Shown piece after piece: positions 11,282-24,625 of a stretch of DNA of 64,000 nucleotides. Origin of the DNA: Sphingosinicella ginsenosidimutans (GTDB lineage: Bacteria > Pseudomonadota > Alphaproteobacteria > Sphingomonadales > Sphingomonadaceae); NCBI RefSeq assembly GCF_007995055.1, contig NZ_VOQQ01000001.1, positions 2,587,001 through 2,651,000 of the forward strand, read 5' to 3'. The notes below the pieces were generated by a model. That model worked only from the letters and a program-made list of their open reading frames with translations, searched no databases and was not told the origin of the DNA. The stretch's first letter is position 1. Every line of letters starts with the position of its first letter. Made by a program: the position numbers and the translations under genes.

Positions 11282-11305
11282 ACCCTGTCGGGGAAAGGAC
11301 AGGGT
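11282..11305. terminator. Possible bidirectional terminator hairpin
   Basis: ACCCTGTC and GACAGGGT form an 8-bp stem with an 8-nt loop between the convergent rhomboid and DUF4170 genes. The T-run is poor (CTATTTC), so efficiency is doubtful. The flank also resembles a decayed CTCACCC-type repeat. Confidence 0.4.
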
Positions 11306-11524
11306 CTATTTCGCGTCCGCCTCGGGCTCCAGCAGGCGGTGGAGGTGGACGACGACATATTTCATCTCGGCATCGTCGACCGTGCTTTGCGCCTTGCTCT
11401 GCCAGGCCTCGCGGGCGCTGGCGAAATCCGGATAGATGCCGACCATGTCGATCGTCGAAAGATCGAAATCCAGCCCCCGGGGATCCTTGACCCGGCCGCC
11501 GAAGACGAAGTGAAGCTTGCTCAT
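11306..11524 (-). CDS. DUF4170 family protein
   Basis: This 72-residue soluble protein (MSKLHFVFGGRVKDPRG..., VGIYPDFASAREAWQSKAQ, ...YVVVHLHRLLEPE) is typical of the small alphaproteobacterial DUF4170 family, whose function is unknown. The SAREAWQSKAQ...VHLHRLL pattern is the family core. It is convergent with the rhomboid gene. Confidence 0.85.
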   Translation of the reverse strand: MSKLHFVFGGRVKDPRGLDFDLSTIDMVGIYPDFASAREAWQSKAQSTVDDAEMKYVVVHLHRLLEPEADAK

Positions 11525-11567
11525 GGGCGAAGCCGCCTAGGCAAGCGGAGCGCGGCGCGCAAGTCGT

Positions 11568-11951
11568 TCAATCCGCCGCGTCGTCCTTGCCGCCGACAGC
11601 CTCGACGATCGAGGCGCCCAGCGTGTTGACGATATGACCGGTAAACTGGTCGGCGCGCTCGCGGCCCGCATCGAGCCCCTTCTGCGCCACATCGCGCGCG
11701 GCGCCGGTCAGCTTCCTGCCCGCGTCGCCGAGCCATTCGCGCTCCCGCTGCGTTCGCGGCAGGAGAAAACCAAGCAGCGCCCCGACAGCCATGCCGCCGA
11801 TCACCGCCGCGACCGGATAGACGGCCATCTGGTCCGTCACGTCGCGGGTGACGTCGGCCGCTCGGCTGCGCGCGGATTCATAAGCGGAGAGGGTGCGCTC
11901 GCGAGCCTGCTCGATCGCGGGGCGGCTCGCCTTGTTCTTCGGGGCAGTCAT
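11568..11951 (-). CDS. Small membrane-anchored envelope protein, last gene of a four-gene block
   Basis: Its 127 residues comprise a charged N-terminus, one membrane segment with glycine zipper (VAAVIGGMAVGALLGFLLP, about residues 47-65), and an amphipathic C-terminus resembling the ElaB/DUF883 type of tail-anchored proteins. It starts at the second ATG of ATGATG, with AAGGAG 6 nt upstream, and overlaps the stop of the DUF3618 gene. The linkage suggests a role in membrane or stress physiology. No specific function can be assigned. Confidence 0.8.
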   Translation of the reverse strand: MTAPKNKASRPAIEQARERTLSAYESARSRAADVTRDVTDQMAVYPVAAVIGGMAVGALLGFLLPRTQREREWLGDAGRKLTGAARDVAQKGLDAGRERADQFTGHIVNTLGASIVEAVGGKDDAAD

Positions 11952-12250
11952 CATTGGCTCCTTCGTGTCTTCTTGCCGCCAAGGAGGCGGCCGGCGGCGC
12001 GGATCAACGGTCCCCGCGCCAGGAAAAGGGCGATTGCGCCGGCAGCGGTCGCGGTCGCCGCCGGGCGTGCCTTCGCTGCCTCGAACGCTTCGACGGCCTT
12101 GTCGGCTGCCTTCCCCTTGGCACCGTCCCAGGCTTCGCCGGCGAGATTGCCGGGGCGAAGCCGCTGTTGCGTTTCGGCGAGCGTCGCGTCGAGCCTTGCG
12201 CGGGCAAGGATCGCTGCGCGGCGCGCGGTCTGGATGTCGCTCGCGCTCAT
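11951..12250 (-). CDS. DUF3618 domain-containing protein
   Basis: This 99-residue protein has the DUF3618 N-terminus (SDIQTARRAAILARARLDATLAETQQRL, about residues 4-31) and one hydrophobic segment near residues 66-80. The family is of unknown function and usually lies next to phage-holin-superfamily (DUF1469) and DUF883-like genes, as here. It overlaps the upstream gene by 4 nt. Confidence 0.87.
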   Translation of the reverse strand: MSASDIQTARRAAILARARLDATLAETQQRLRPGNLAGEAWDGAKGKAADKAVEAFEAAKARPAATATAAGAIALFLARGPLIRAAGRLLGGKKTRRSQ

Positions 12251-12630
12251 GGGAGCTTCTCGGCCTCGCGAAGCGCGGCGCGCTCCTCGGGATCGGCCGT
12301 GAGCTTCTTGACCTCCGCCCAGCCTCGGCGAGCCAGATAATAGCCGATGCCGGCAAGCGGAACGCCGACGATGATCCCGGCGAGCAACGGCCCGACCGCG
12401 AAGGAGAGGCTGACCAGGGCCGTGATCACCAGCGCCGTCATCGCCGCGAACAAGCAGAACCAGCCGATCGCCAGTGTCACCGCCGCCTTGCGGGCCCGCG
12501 CCGCCCGATGCTCGGCGATCGCCTTGAGCAGGGCGAACTCCGCCTCCGCATAAGCGCGCGCGTCCTCGATCAACCGGCGGACCAGGTCGCCGATCGACTC
12601 GCCGTGGCGCCCGGGTCCCCCGTCGGCCAA
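12247..12630 (-). CDS. Phage holin superfamily (DUF1469-like) membrane protein
   Basis: In its 127 residues an amphipathic N-terminal helix (GDLVRRLIEDARAYAEAEFA) is followed by two membrane segments (about residues 50-72 and 76-98) and a charged tail. The name comes from the Pfam grouping. There is no phage context, and the gene is a chromosomal member of the envelope-protein block with overlapping neighbours. Confidence 0.85.
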   Translation of the reverse strand: MADGGPGRHGESIGDLVRRLIEDARAYAEAEFALLKAIAEHRAARARKAAVTLAIGWFCLFAAMTALVITALVSLSFAVGPLLAGIIVGVPLAGIGYYLARRGWAEVKKLTADPEERAALREAEKLP

Positions 12631-12633
12631 GGA

Positions 12634-14563
<1,930 letters not shown>

Positions 14564-14665
14564 ACCTCCCGATTCGTCGCGCTTCCGATTCGGATCGCCG
14601 CTTATTTGGGGATTAACCGTCAAAGAGCTTGATTCGGCGACGCTTTGCTGATTCTGTGGATGGCG

Positions 14666-15019
14666 ATGTCGAGCAAGCATAGTTCTTTGGCGTTGATGCG
14701 GCGGGCCTTCTGGCCGGCGCTTGGCCTGCTCGTGATCGGCAATTTCGTCGGCTATGCCGTGCTCGGCGAAAATGGCGTCCTCGCCTGGGGCGGCTATCGC
14801 CATGCCAAGGCCGAGAAGGCGGTCGAGCTCGCCCGGCTCCAGGCCGAGGAGCAGCGCCTGGCCCATCGTGCCGCCCTGCTCGATCCCCGGCGCACCGATC
14901 CCGATCTCGGCGATGAGCTGGTCCGGCGGGAACTGGGTTTCGTCCGTCCGGACGAGGTGATCCTCGCGATGCCCGACGACGGCGCCGCGCCGCAACCGGC
15001 CGCGCAGGCCCGACACTAG
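14666..15019 (+). CDS. ftsB: Septum formation initiator / FtsB-type cell division protein
   Basis: This 117-residue bitopic protein has a short cytoplasmic N-terminus, one membrane segment (FWPALGLLVIGNFVGYAVLG, about residues 14-33), then a coiled coil (AEKAVELARLQAEEQRLAHR) and a short conserved RRELGFVRPDEVIL segment. The layout and its place between eno and pdhA match the DivIC/FtsB family that links FtsQ and FtsL at the septum. ATG 14666 is preferred. A TTG at 14645 and an ATG at 14660 are alternatives. Confidence 0.85.
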   Translation: MSSKHSSLALMRRAFWPALGLLVIGNFVGYAVLGENGVLAWGGYRHAKAEKAVELARLQAEEQRLAHRAALLDPRRTDPDLGDELVRRELGFVRPDEVILAMPDDGAAPQPAAQARH

Positions 15020-15123
15020 ACCTGGTCAACCGCCGCGCGCCGCGGAGCCGCGGCCGCCCCGTTGCGCCACGCCGCATTTGCCGCCATATGGCCGGCAGTC
15101 CCGCGAGAGAGAGGAAGAGCCAG

Positions 15124-16197
15124 GTGGCAACGGCCGCATCGCCGCGCAAATCTTCGTCAAAGGCCGCCGCGAAAGGCGCGCCTCCCGCAACGCCGAACCG
15201 GGAGCGCCCGGGCGAGCCCCAGCGCTATGAGGCGAGCAAGGAGGAGCTGCTCGGCTTCTACAAGCAGATGCTGCTCATCCGCCGCTTCGAGGAGCGCGCC
15301 GGACAGCTTTACGGGCTCGGCCTGATCGGCGGCTTCTGCCATCTTTATATCGGACAGGAGGCGGTCGCGGTCGGGCTTCAGTCGGCGCTGACCCCGGGCA
15401 AGGACAGCGTCATCACCGGCTATCGCGATCATGGCCACATGCTCGCCTATGGCATCGATCCCAAGGTCATCATGGCCGAATTGACCGGCCGCGCCGCCGG
15501 CATCTCCAAGGGCAAGGGCGGCTCGATGCACATGTTCAGCGTCGAGCACCAATTCTATGGCGGCCACGGGATCGTCGGCGCGCAGGTCAGCCTCGGCACC
15601 GGCCTTGCCTTCAAGCACAAATATTCGGGCGATGGCGGCATCACGCTCGCCTATTTCGGCGACGGCGCGGCCAATCAGGGCCAGGTCTACGAAAGCTTCA
15701 ACATGGCGGAGCTGTGGAAGCTCCCGATCGTCTACGTGATCGAGAACAACCAGTACGCCATGGGAACCAGCGTCAACCGCTCCTCGGCGGAGGACCAGCT
15801 CTACCGACGCGGCGAAAGCTTCCGAATCCCCGGCATCCAGGTGGACGGCATGGACGTGCTCGCGGTGCGGGGCGCGGCCGAGACCGCGTTCGAATGGGTG
15901 CGCGCCGGCAAGGGACCGATCCTGCTGGAGCTCAAGACCTACCGCTATCGCGGCCATTCGATGTCCGATCCGGCCAAATATCGGTCGCGTGAGGAGGTCC
16001 AGGCGGTGCGCGAGAAATCCGACCCGATCGACCATGCGATGCGTGAGCTCGAGGCGATGGGGATCGCCGAGGCCGAGCTCAAGGCGATCGACAAGGAGAT
16101 CCGCGACATCGTCGTCGAGGCGGCCGATTTCGCCGAGCAATCGCCCGAGCCGGAGGCGAGCGAACTCTACACCGACATATTGGTCGGGAGCTACTGA
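15124..16197 (+). CDS. pdhA: Pyruvate dehydrogenase E1 component, alpha subunit
   Basis: It performs the thiamine-diphosphate-dependent decarboxylation of pyruvate with PdhB. Motifs include [15 protein letters not shown], the ThDP/Mg motif [20 protein letters not shown] with [10 protein letters not shown], and the phosphorylation-loop-like [16 protein letters not shown] 15124 is chosen because GAGGAAGAG lies just upstream. ATG 15088 in the same frame would add 12 residues but has no clear ribosome-binding site. Its stop overlaps the pdhB start (TGATG). Confidence 0.96.
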   Translation: MATAASPRKSSSKAAAKGAPPATPNRERPGEPQRYEASKEELLGFYKQMLLIRRFEERAGQLYGLGLIGGFCHLYIGQEAVAVGLQSALTPGKDSVITGYRDHGHMLAYGIDPKVIMAELTGRAAGISKGKGGSMHMFSVEHQFYGGHGIVGAQVSLGTGLAFKHKYSGDGGITLAYFGDGAANQGQVYESFNMAELWKLPIVYVIENNQYAMGTSVNRSSAEDQLYRRGESFRIPGIQVDGMDVLAVRGAAETAFEWVRAGKGPILLELKTYRYRGHSMSDPAKYRSREEVQAVREKSDPIDHAMRELEAMGIAEAELKAIDKEIRDIVVEAADFAEQSPEPEASELYTDILVGSY

Positions 16198-17621
16198 TGC
16201 CGATTGAATTGAAGATGCCCGCCCTTTCCCCGACCATGGAGGAGGGGACGCTCGCCAAATGGCTGGTGAAGGAGGGCGACAAGGTCTCCTCCGGCGATGT
16301 TCTCGCGGAGATCGAGACCGACAAGGCGACGATGGAATTCGAGGCGGTCGACGAGGGAGTGATCGCGAAGATCCTGGTTCCCGAGGGCACCGACGAGGTG
16401 AAGGTCGGCGCGCCGATCGCGATCCTCGCGCAGGATGGGGAGGATGTATCGTCCGCCGGCGCCGCCGCCCCGACGCCGACCCCCGCGCCGGCCGAGGACA
16501 AGAAGGTCGAGCAGCCGAGCGACCAGAAGGCCGAGGTGCATGGCGACGTCACGCCGCACCAGATGGAGACCGCCGCCCGCGATCTGGTGAAGGCCGTCGC
16601 CGAGACCCAGGACGAGCCCGACGTGCCCGCCGGCACCGAGATGGTGCGGATGACGGTGCGCGAGGCGCTTCGCGACGCGATGGCGGAGGAAATGCGCGCG
16701 GACGATCGCGTCTTCGTGATGGGCGAGGAGGTCGCCGAATATCAGGGCGCCTACAAGGTCACCCAGGGGCTGCTCGAGGAATTCGGCGACCGGCGCGTCA
16801 TCGACACGCCGATCACCGAATATGGCTTTGCCGGGCTCGGCACCGGCGCGGCGATGGGCGGCCTGCGGCCGATCGTCGAATTCATGACCTTCAACTTCGC
16901 GATGCAGGCGATCGATCACGTCATCAATTCGGCCGCGAAGACCAACTACATGTCCGGCGGCCAGATGCGTTGCCCGATGGTGTTCCGCGGGCCCAACGGC
17001 GCCGCGGCCCGGGTCGCCGCGCAGCACAGCCAGAATTACGGACCCTGGTATGCCGCCGTCCCCGGCCTCGTCGTCATCGCGCCCTACAGCGCGGCCGATT
17101 GCAAGGGCCTGCTCAAGGCGGCGATCCGTTCCGAGGATCCGGTCGTCTTCCTTGAGAACGAGCTGCTCTACGGACAGAGCTTCGACGTCCCGAAGATCGA
17201 CGATTACGTCCTGCCGATCGGCAAGGCGAAGGTCGTCCGGCCGGGCAAGGATGTGACGATCGTGTCCTATTCGATCGGCGTCGGCGTCAGCCTCGAAGCG
17301 GCCGAACAGCTGGCCGGCGAGGGGATCGACGCGGAGGTGATCGACCTTCGCACGCTTCGCCCGCTCGATCGCGCGACCGTGCTTGCGAGCCTCAAGAAGA
17401 CCAACCGGATGGTCTGCGTCGAGGAAGGCTGGCCGACCTGCTCGATCTCCGCCGAGCTCATGGCGGTGGCGATGGAGGAAGGGTTCGACGATCTCGACGC
17501 CCCGGTCCTTCGGGTCACCGACAAGGACGTGCCGCTGCCTTATGCCGCGAACCTGGAGAAGCTGGCGCTGATCAAGGTCGAGGATGTGGTGAGCGCGGCG
17601 AAGAAGGTCTGCTATCGCTGA
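16197..17621 (+). CDS. pdhB: Pyruvate dehydrogenase E1 component, beta subunit with N-terminal lipoyl domain
   Basis: The 474 residues contain an N-terminal lipoyl domain (about 1-80, lipoyl Lys43 in [12 protein letters not shown]), an Ala/Pro/Glu-rich linker (about 84-120), and then the transketolase-type E1 beta domain (about 140-474: [32 protein letters not shown]). Fusion of a lipoyl domain to E1 beta is an alphaproteobacterial feature. No E2 or E3 gene follows here, so these must lie elsewhere. Confidence 0.97.
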   Translation: MPIELKMPALSPTMEEGTLAKWLVKEGDKVSSGDVLAEIETDKATMEFEAVDEGVIAKILVPEGTDEVKVGAPIAILAQDGEDVSSAGAAAPTPTPAPAEDKKVEQPSDQKAEVHGDVTPHQMETAARDLVKAVAETQDEPDVPAGTEMVRMTVREALRDAMAEEMRADDRVFVMGEEVAEYQGAYKVTQGLLEEFGDRRVIDTPITEYGFAGLGTGAAMGGLRPIVEFMTFNFAMQAIDHVINSAAKTNYMSGGQMRCPMVFRGPNGAAARVAAQHSQNYGPWYAAVPGLVVIAPYSAADCKGLLKAAIRSEDPVVFLENELLYGQSFDVPKIDDYVLPIGKAKVVRPGKDVTIVSYSIGVGVSLEAAEQLAGEGIDAEVIDLRTLRPLDRATVLASLKKTNRMVCVEEGWPTCSISAELMAVAMEEGFDDLDAPVLRVTDKDVPLPYAANLEKLALIKVEDVVSAAKKVCYR

Positions 17622-17655
17622 TCTCGATCCGGACCGGCAGCTCGCGCTGGTCTAT

Positions 17656-18270
17656 GTGCCTGCATCGAAGCGCGCGGCCGTCGAGACCCTGTGGCGCCTC
17701 GATGCCGCCTTCGGCGCCGTGCTCGCGACCGGCACCGAGCCGATGATCAGCCGCATCCGCCTCGCCTGGTGGCGCGAGGCGCTGGAGAAGCTCGACACGG
17801 CCCCGCCGCCGGCCGAACCGCTGCTGCGGGCGCTGGCGGGACACGTTCTTCCTTGCGGTGTCGCGGGCGCCGAACTCGCGGCGATGGAGGCGGGCTGGGC
17901 GGCAATCGCTCCGGGCGAGAGGCTGACGCCTGACAATCTCGCGCGCCATGGCGCGGCGCGGGGCGCACGCCTGTTTGAACTTTCAGCCCGCCTCCTTGGC
18001 GATGAGTCGCATCCGGTCGCCCAGGCGGGGCGGCATTGGGCACTGGTCGATCTTGCCCGGCACAGCGCGGCGCAGGATGAGCGCGGCGCCGCGTTCCTGG
18101 CCGCCGGGGCGGTGGAGACGCGGGGAAGGTGGCCGGCGCGGCTCCGGCCGCTCGGCATGATCTCGGCCTTGGCGCGGCGTGACCGGTCGCGCGGGCCGGA
18201 ACGCGCCGAACGCCCAGGTTCGCCGGGTCGAATGCTCCGAATGATGCGCCATCGACTGACCGGTTATTGA
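17656..18270 (+). CDS. Squalene/phytoene synthase family protein (NDUFAF6-like)
   Basis: This protein of about 204 residues shows MISRIRLAWWREALEKLD, the trans-isoprenyl-diphosphate-synthase-like helix, but none of the paired DxxxD motifs of active squalene synthases. This suggests a non-catalytic relative such as the complex I assembly factor NDUFAF6 type. GTG 17656 is the first standard start. The open frame continues upstream to a stop at 17590, and the segment [15 protein letters not shown] just before the GTG looks like the conserved N-terminus. That implies a non-standard start, possibly ATC 17614 with AGAAGG six bases away, overlapping pdhB. Confidence 0.8.
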   Translation: MPASKRAAVETLWRLDAAFGAVLATGTEPMISRIRLAWWREALEKLDTAPPPAEPLLRALAGHVLPCGVAGAELAAMEAGWAAIAPGERLTPDNLARHGAARGARLFELSARLLGDESHPVAQAGRHWALVDLARHSAAQDERGAAFLAAGAVETRGRWPARLRPLGMISALARRDRSRGPERAERPGSPGRMLRMMRHRLTGY

Positions 18271-18348
18271 TCCGCTCCGGCGGCTGTTCGACGCATAGTT
18301 GGAGAATCGTCGAAGAACGACTAGCCTGATCCGAAAGGGGAGGGGGAT

Positions 18349-18834
18349 ATGCTTCGGTTCTTCGCTGGCGTCGGTTCGACTTTATTGCTTGTGCTTGCCG
18401 GGTTCTTTGCCTGGAAGAGCATCGCCCGGCCGGAAAGCGATCCGATCGCGCCGGCGCCGGCGGGCCAGGCCGCGGCCGATCCGGACGGGGCGGGGCGCAC
18501 GCCTCCCGCCGCCGACGCGCGCACGCGCGAGCAGCGGCGGTTCGACCGCGTCGACCGCGACAAAAACGGGCGGATCACGCTTGAGGAGATGACCTATCTT
18601 CGGCGTCGGGCCTTCGCGCGGCTCGACACCGACCATAATGGGCAGCTCTCCTTCGACGAGTGGGCGGCGCGGACACTCCAGAAATTCGCGAGCGCGGACG
18701 CCAATCACGATCGTGCGCTCGACCGGACGGAGTTCGCGACCACCGCGCCGCGGCCTCGCCGCGCACCGGTGCGAAGCGCGCGCTGCGACTGCGCCACTCA
18801 GCTCCCGGCCTCGACCTCGACCGACGAGGACTGA
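18349..18834 (+). CDS. EF-hand domain-containing exported or membrane-anchored protein
   Basis: The 161 residues begin with a signal anchor ([19 protein letters not shown], about residues 4-22) and an Ala/Pro-rich linker. Three EF-hand calcium loops follow: [24 protein letters not shown] and the weaker [12 protein letters not shown]. It probably binds Ca2+ outside the cytoplasmic membrane, but its partner is unknown. AGGGGAGG lies just upstream of ATG 18349. Its 3' end overlaps the convergent trmFO gene by 37 bp. Confidence 0.88.
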   Translation: MLRFFAGVGSTLLLVLAGFFAWKSIARPESDPIAPAPAGQAAADPDGAGRTPPAADARTREQRRFDRVDRDKNGRITLEEMTYLRRRAFARLDTDHNGQLSFDEWAARTLQKFASADANHDRALDRTEFATTAPRPRRAPVRSARCDCATQLPASTSTDED

Positions 18835-20147
18835 GACGCGCGCCACGCGCCGAGATCGGCCCGGGCGCGTTCGGTGTAGAGCTTCTTGCGATCGGCCTTT
18901 TTCGTGCGGCCGATGTCGAGCGGCGGGAACAGGCCGAAGTTGACGTTCATCGGCTGGTAGGTCGCGGCCTCCGCGCCGCCGGTGATGTGGCCGAGGAGCG
19001 CGCCCAGCGCGGTGGTGAGCGGCGGGGGCGCGAGCGGTGCTCCCCGCAATTCAGCGGCCGCGAAGCGCCCCGCCAGCAGGCCGATCGCGGCTGATTCCAC
19101 ATAGCCTTCGCACCCGGTGATCTGACCGGCGAAGCGGATATGCGGAGCGGATCGAAGGCGCAGTGTCTCGTCCAGCAGCCGCGGCGACTGGATGAACGTG
19201 TTGCGGTGGAGCCCGCCCAGCCGCGCGAACTCCGCTTTCTCGAGCCCCGGGATTGTCCGGAACAGGCGGACCTGCTCGGCATGTTTGAGCTTGGTCTGGA
19301 ATCCGACCATGTTCCACAAGGTGCCGAGCGCGTTGTCCTGGCGCAGCTGGACCACCGCATAGGGCCACCGGCCGGTCTTCGGATCGTCGAGGCCCACCGG
19401 CTTCATCGGGCCGAAGCGCAGGGTGTCGACGCCCCGCTCGGCCATCACCTCGATCGGCATGCAGCCCTCGAAATAGGGCGTGTCCTTCTCCCAGTCCCGG
19501 AACTCGGTCTTCTCGCCGTCGAGGAGGCCCTGGTGGAAGGCGAGATACTGCTCCTTCGTCATCGGGCAGTTGATGTAATCCGCCTCGCCCTTGTCCCAGC
19601 GCGAGGCCTTCCAGCAGATATCCATGTCGATCGTGTCGCCATGGACGATGGGCGCGATCGCATCGAAGAAGGCGAGGGCGTCCGCGCCGGTCGCGGCGGC
19701 GATCGATCCGGCGAGGGTCGCGGCGGTCAGCGGGCCGGTGGCGACGATGGTCGCGCCGGAGGCGGGAAGCGCATCCACCCGTTCGCGGACGATCTCGATG
19801 TTCGGATGGGCGGCGAGGCGGGCGGTCACCTCGGCCGAGAAGCCGTCGCGGTCCACCGCCAGCGCCGATCCCGCGGGCACGCGATGGCGATCTCCAGCCG
19901 ACATGATGAGCGATCCGAGCGCGCGCATCTCGGCATGGAGCAGGCCGACCGCATTGCTCTCGGCATCGTCCGATCGAAAGCTGTTCGAACAGACGAGCTC
20001 GGCGAGACCGTCGGTCTGGTGCGCCGGGGTCATCTCGCCGGCGCCGCGCATTTCGGAAAGGCGGACCTTGAGGCCGGCCTCGGCGAGCTGCCACGCGGCC
20101 TCCGATCCGGCGAGGCCGCCGCCGATGATGTGGACCTGATATGTCAT
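18798..20147 (-). CDS. trmFO: Methylenetetrahydrofolate-tRNA-(uracil-5-)-methyltransferase TrmFO
   Basis: This folate- and FAD-dependent enzyme forms m5U54 in the T-loop of tRNA. The 449 residues start with the FAD Rossmann motif ([19 protein letters not shown]). The [19 protein letters not shown] segment carries the catalytic-region Cys and is diagnostic. [19 protein letters not shown] near the C-terminus is also typical. It is convergent with the EF-hand gene and divergent from the DUF488 gene, 43 bp away. Confidence 0.96.
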   Translation of the reverse strand: MTYQVHIIGGGLAGSEAAWQLAEAGLKVRLSEMRGAGEMTPAHQTDGLAELVCSNSFRSDDAESNAVGLLHAEMRALGSLIMSAGDRHRVPAGSALAVDRDGFSAEVTARLAAHPNIEIVRERVDALPASGATIVATGPLTAATLAGSIAAATGADALAFFDAIAPIVHGDTIDMDICWKASRWDKGEADYINCPMTKEQYLAFHQGLLDGEKTEFRDWEKDTPYFEGCMPIEVMAERGVDTLRFGPMKPVGLDDPKTGRWPYAVVQLRQDNALGTLWNMVGFQTKLKHAEQVRLFRTIPGLEKAEFARLGGLHRNTFIQSPRLLDETLRLRSAPHIRFAGQITGCEGYVESAAIGLLAGRFAAAELRGAPLAPPPLTTALGALLGHITGGAEAATYQPMNVNFGLFPPLDIGRTKKADRKKLYTERARADLGAWRASQSSSVEVEAGS

Positions 20148-20190
20148 TGGCGGGGTCGATAGCGGCGCCGCGCCCTGCTATCCAGTCGCC

Positions 20191-20622
20191 ATGCGCATCT
20201 TCACCATCGGTTACGAGGGGAGCACCCAGGACGAGGTGATCGCCGCGCTCAAGGGCGGCGGGGTCGAACGCGTGATCGACGTGCGCGCCGTGCCGCTGTC
20301 GCGGCGACCTGGCTTTTCGAAGAACGTGCTGGCGGCGGGGTTGAAGGAGGCCGGGATCGATTATGTGCTGCTGAAGGCGCTCGGCACGCCGCCGGCGGGC
20401 CGGGAGGCGGCGCGCAAGCACCGGTTCGAGGAGATGCGGCGGGTCTATGCCGAGCAGCTCGAAACGCCCGAGGCCGCCATCGCGTCGGCGCAACTCCTCG
20501 ATCTCGCCGCCGAGAAGCCCTCCGCCCTGCTCTGCTTCGAACGCGAACCGGCCCATTGCCATCGCACGGCGCTGCGCGAGACCGTGATGCCGGACTGGGA
20601 GGCTGTCGATCTCTACGCCTGA
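20191..20622 (+). CDS. DUF488 domain-containing protein
   Basis: The 143 residues have the DUF488 signature: IFTIGYEGSTQDEVIAALK at the N-terminus, VIDVRAVPLSRRPGFSK, and near the C-terminus LLCFEREPAHCHRTALRE with the conserved Cys and His residues. Biochemical function is unknown. It shares a divergent 43-bp region with trmFO and its 3' end runs into the start region of the methyltransferase gene. Confidence 0.9.
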   Translation: MRIFTIGYEGSTQDEVIAALKGGGVERVIDVRAVPLSRRPGFSKNVLAAGLKEAGIDYVLLKALGTPPAGREAARKHRFEEMRRVYAEQLETPEAAIASAQLLDLAAEKPSALLCFEREPAHCHRTALRETVMPDWEAVDLYA

Positions 20623-20671
20623 GGCGGAGGAGCTTGCCGCCTTCATCGTCGCCAACCTGCCGGTTGTCGCG

Positions 20672-21244
20672 GTGCCGGGCGTGCCGGAGATCCGGCTCCA
20701 CAAGGCGGCGCCGGAGAGCGGGCTTGGGCGGCGCTTCGGCGCCGGGCCGGCGCCCTACTGGGCCTATCACTGGGCCGGCGGGCTGGCGCTGGCGCGGTTC
20801 GTGCTCGACCGGCCCGAATGGGTGAGGGGACGCCGCGTGCTCGATCTCGGCGCGGGCGGCGGGCTGGTCGGGATCGCGGCGGCGCTGGCCGGCGCCTCCG
20901 AGGTGCGGGCGGCGGAGATCGATCCGGCCGGCCGCGCCGCGCTCAGGCTCAACGCAGCGCTGAATGGCGTCGCGATCGAGGCGCCGGAAGGCGACCCGCT
21001 CGACGTCCCGCCGCCGGAGGTGGATCTGGTCCTCGTCGGCGACCTGTTTTACGACGCGGCACTCGCGGCGCGGGTGACGGACTGGCTGGATCTGTGCCTG
21101 GCGCGCGGGATCGAGGTGCTGGTCGGCGACCCGCGACGGGCGCCGCTGCCGGTGGACCGACTGGAGCTGCTCAACGAAGCGCCGGTCCAGGAAACCGCTG
21201 GAGCGGTGCAGACGGGCGCCGTATTCGCATTCCGGCGGAGCTGA
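20672..21244 (+). CDS. Class I SAM-dependent methyltransferase (ETFB lysine methyltransferase/nicotinamide N-methyltransferase-like)
   Basis: SAM motif I is VLDLGAGGGLVGIAAAL (about residue 56), the acidic AAEIDPAG follows, and the post-I DLVLVGDLFYD motif resembles the D-x-x-Y/F-Y-x motif of METTL20/PrmA-like lysine methyltransferases. VPEIRLH near the N-terminus and the small size fit that group. GTG 20672 is the first standard start. The open frame runs further upstream into the DUF488 3' end (EAEELAAFIVANLP), so the true start may be earlier and non-standard. Confidence 0.82.
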   Translation: MPGVPEIRLHKAAPESGLGRRFGAGPAPYWAYHWAGGLALARFVLDRPEWVRGRRVLDLGAGGGLVGIAAALAGASEVRAAEIDPAGRAALRLNAALNGVAIEAPEGDPLDVPPPEVDLVLVGDLFYDAALAARVTDWLDLCLARGIEVLVGDPRRAPLPVDRLELLNEAPVQETAGAVQTGAVFAFRRS

Positions 21245-21251
21245 TCGGGCG

Positions 21252-21598
21252 CTATTCGTCCGGGAACGGCGCCTTCACGCGGCCATCAGCGGCGCGCTCC
21301 AGCGGCGCGAGGGCGACGACGGCGCCCAAGGGCAGCGATGCATAGAGATGCGGGAAGAGCGCGCCGCCGCGCGATTCCTCCCAGCGCACGGCCTCGCCAA
21401 GGGCCGTGAGATCGACGCAGGCGAGCCATAGGTCCTGCTGACCGGCGAAATGCCGGTCGACGGTCCCGGTGAGCTGGTCCGCGGCGGACAGGTGGATATA
21501 GCCGTCGGTGCGATCCACCGCCGAACCGGCGAAGGTGCCTTGTTGCAGCTCCGCCGCTTCGTCCGACGTCAGCACCTTGTAGGCGAAGGCCGGTCGGC

Positions 21599-21602
<4 letters not shown>
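21252..21602 (-). CDS. DUF952 domain-containing protein
   Basis: The 116 residues match the DUF952 family: AYKVLTSDEAAELQQGTFAGSAVDRTDGYIHLS at the N-terminus and an FPHLYASLPLGAVV region towards the C-terminus. Function is unknown. GTG 21602 overlaps the gyrA stop (GTGA), so it is probably translated by coupling as the distal gene of a gyrA transcript. Confidence 0.9.
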
Positions 21603-24346
<2,744 letters not shown>

Positions 24347-24430
24347 AATCTATTCCTGCATTGCGGGTGACGGCGCGTCTTGCGCCAAGGGAGATGCGAC
24401 CCTAGCGGATGGCAGCGGCCGGCGCCACCC

Positions 24431-24454
24431 CGCGCGCACGCGCGTACGCGCGCG
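24431..24454. promoter_or_regulatory. 24-bp alternating pyrimidine-purine tract upstream of gyrA
   Basis: The run is an uninterrupted CG/CA/TA alternation with a central 14-bp palindrome (CGCGCGTACGCGCG). It lies 85-108 bp upstream of the gyrA start in the gap between divergent gyrA and a TPR gene. Such tracts can adopt Z-DNA under negative supercoiling. A regulatory role is inference. Confidence 0.4.
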
Positions 24455-24625
24455 AGGCCGCATCTCCAGATAGTTGCTTTGCGCGGATTTTCCAGCCCGG
24501 CGTCTTTTCCGCGGCGTTCGGCGACGGCCTACTAGCAAGGGCCCGGCGGAATCGGTAGAAGCCGCGGCGGAGGGGGGTTGGAACCGGCGGGCGAGAGCCT
24601 GGCGGACGGAAGGAGTTTTTGCTTG

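Noticed and set aside
12247..12630. Holin-type gene as a sign of prophage
   Set aside because: There is no endolysin, capsid, integrase or att site nearby. It is a chromosomal DUF1469-type gene.
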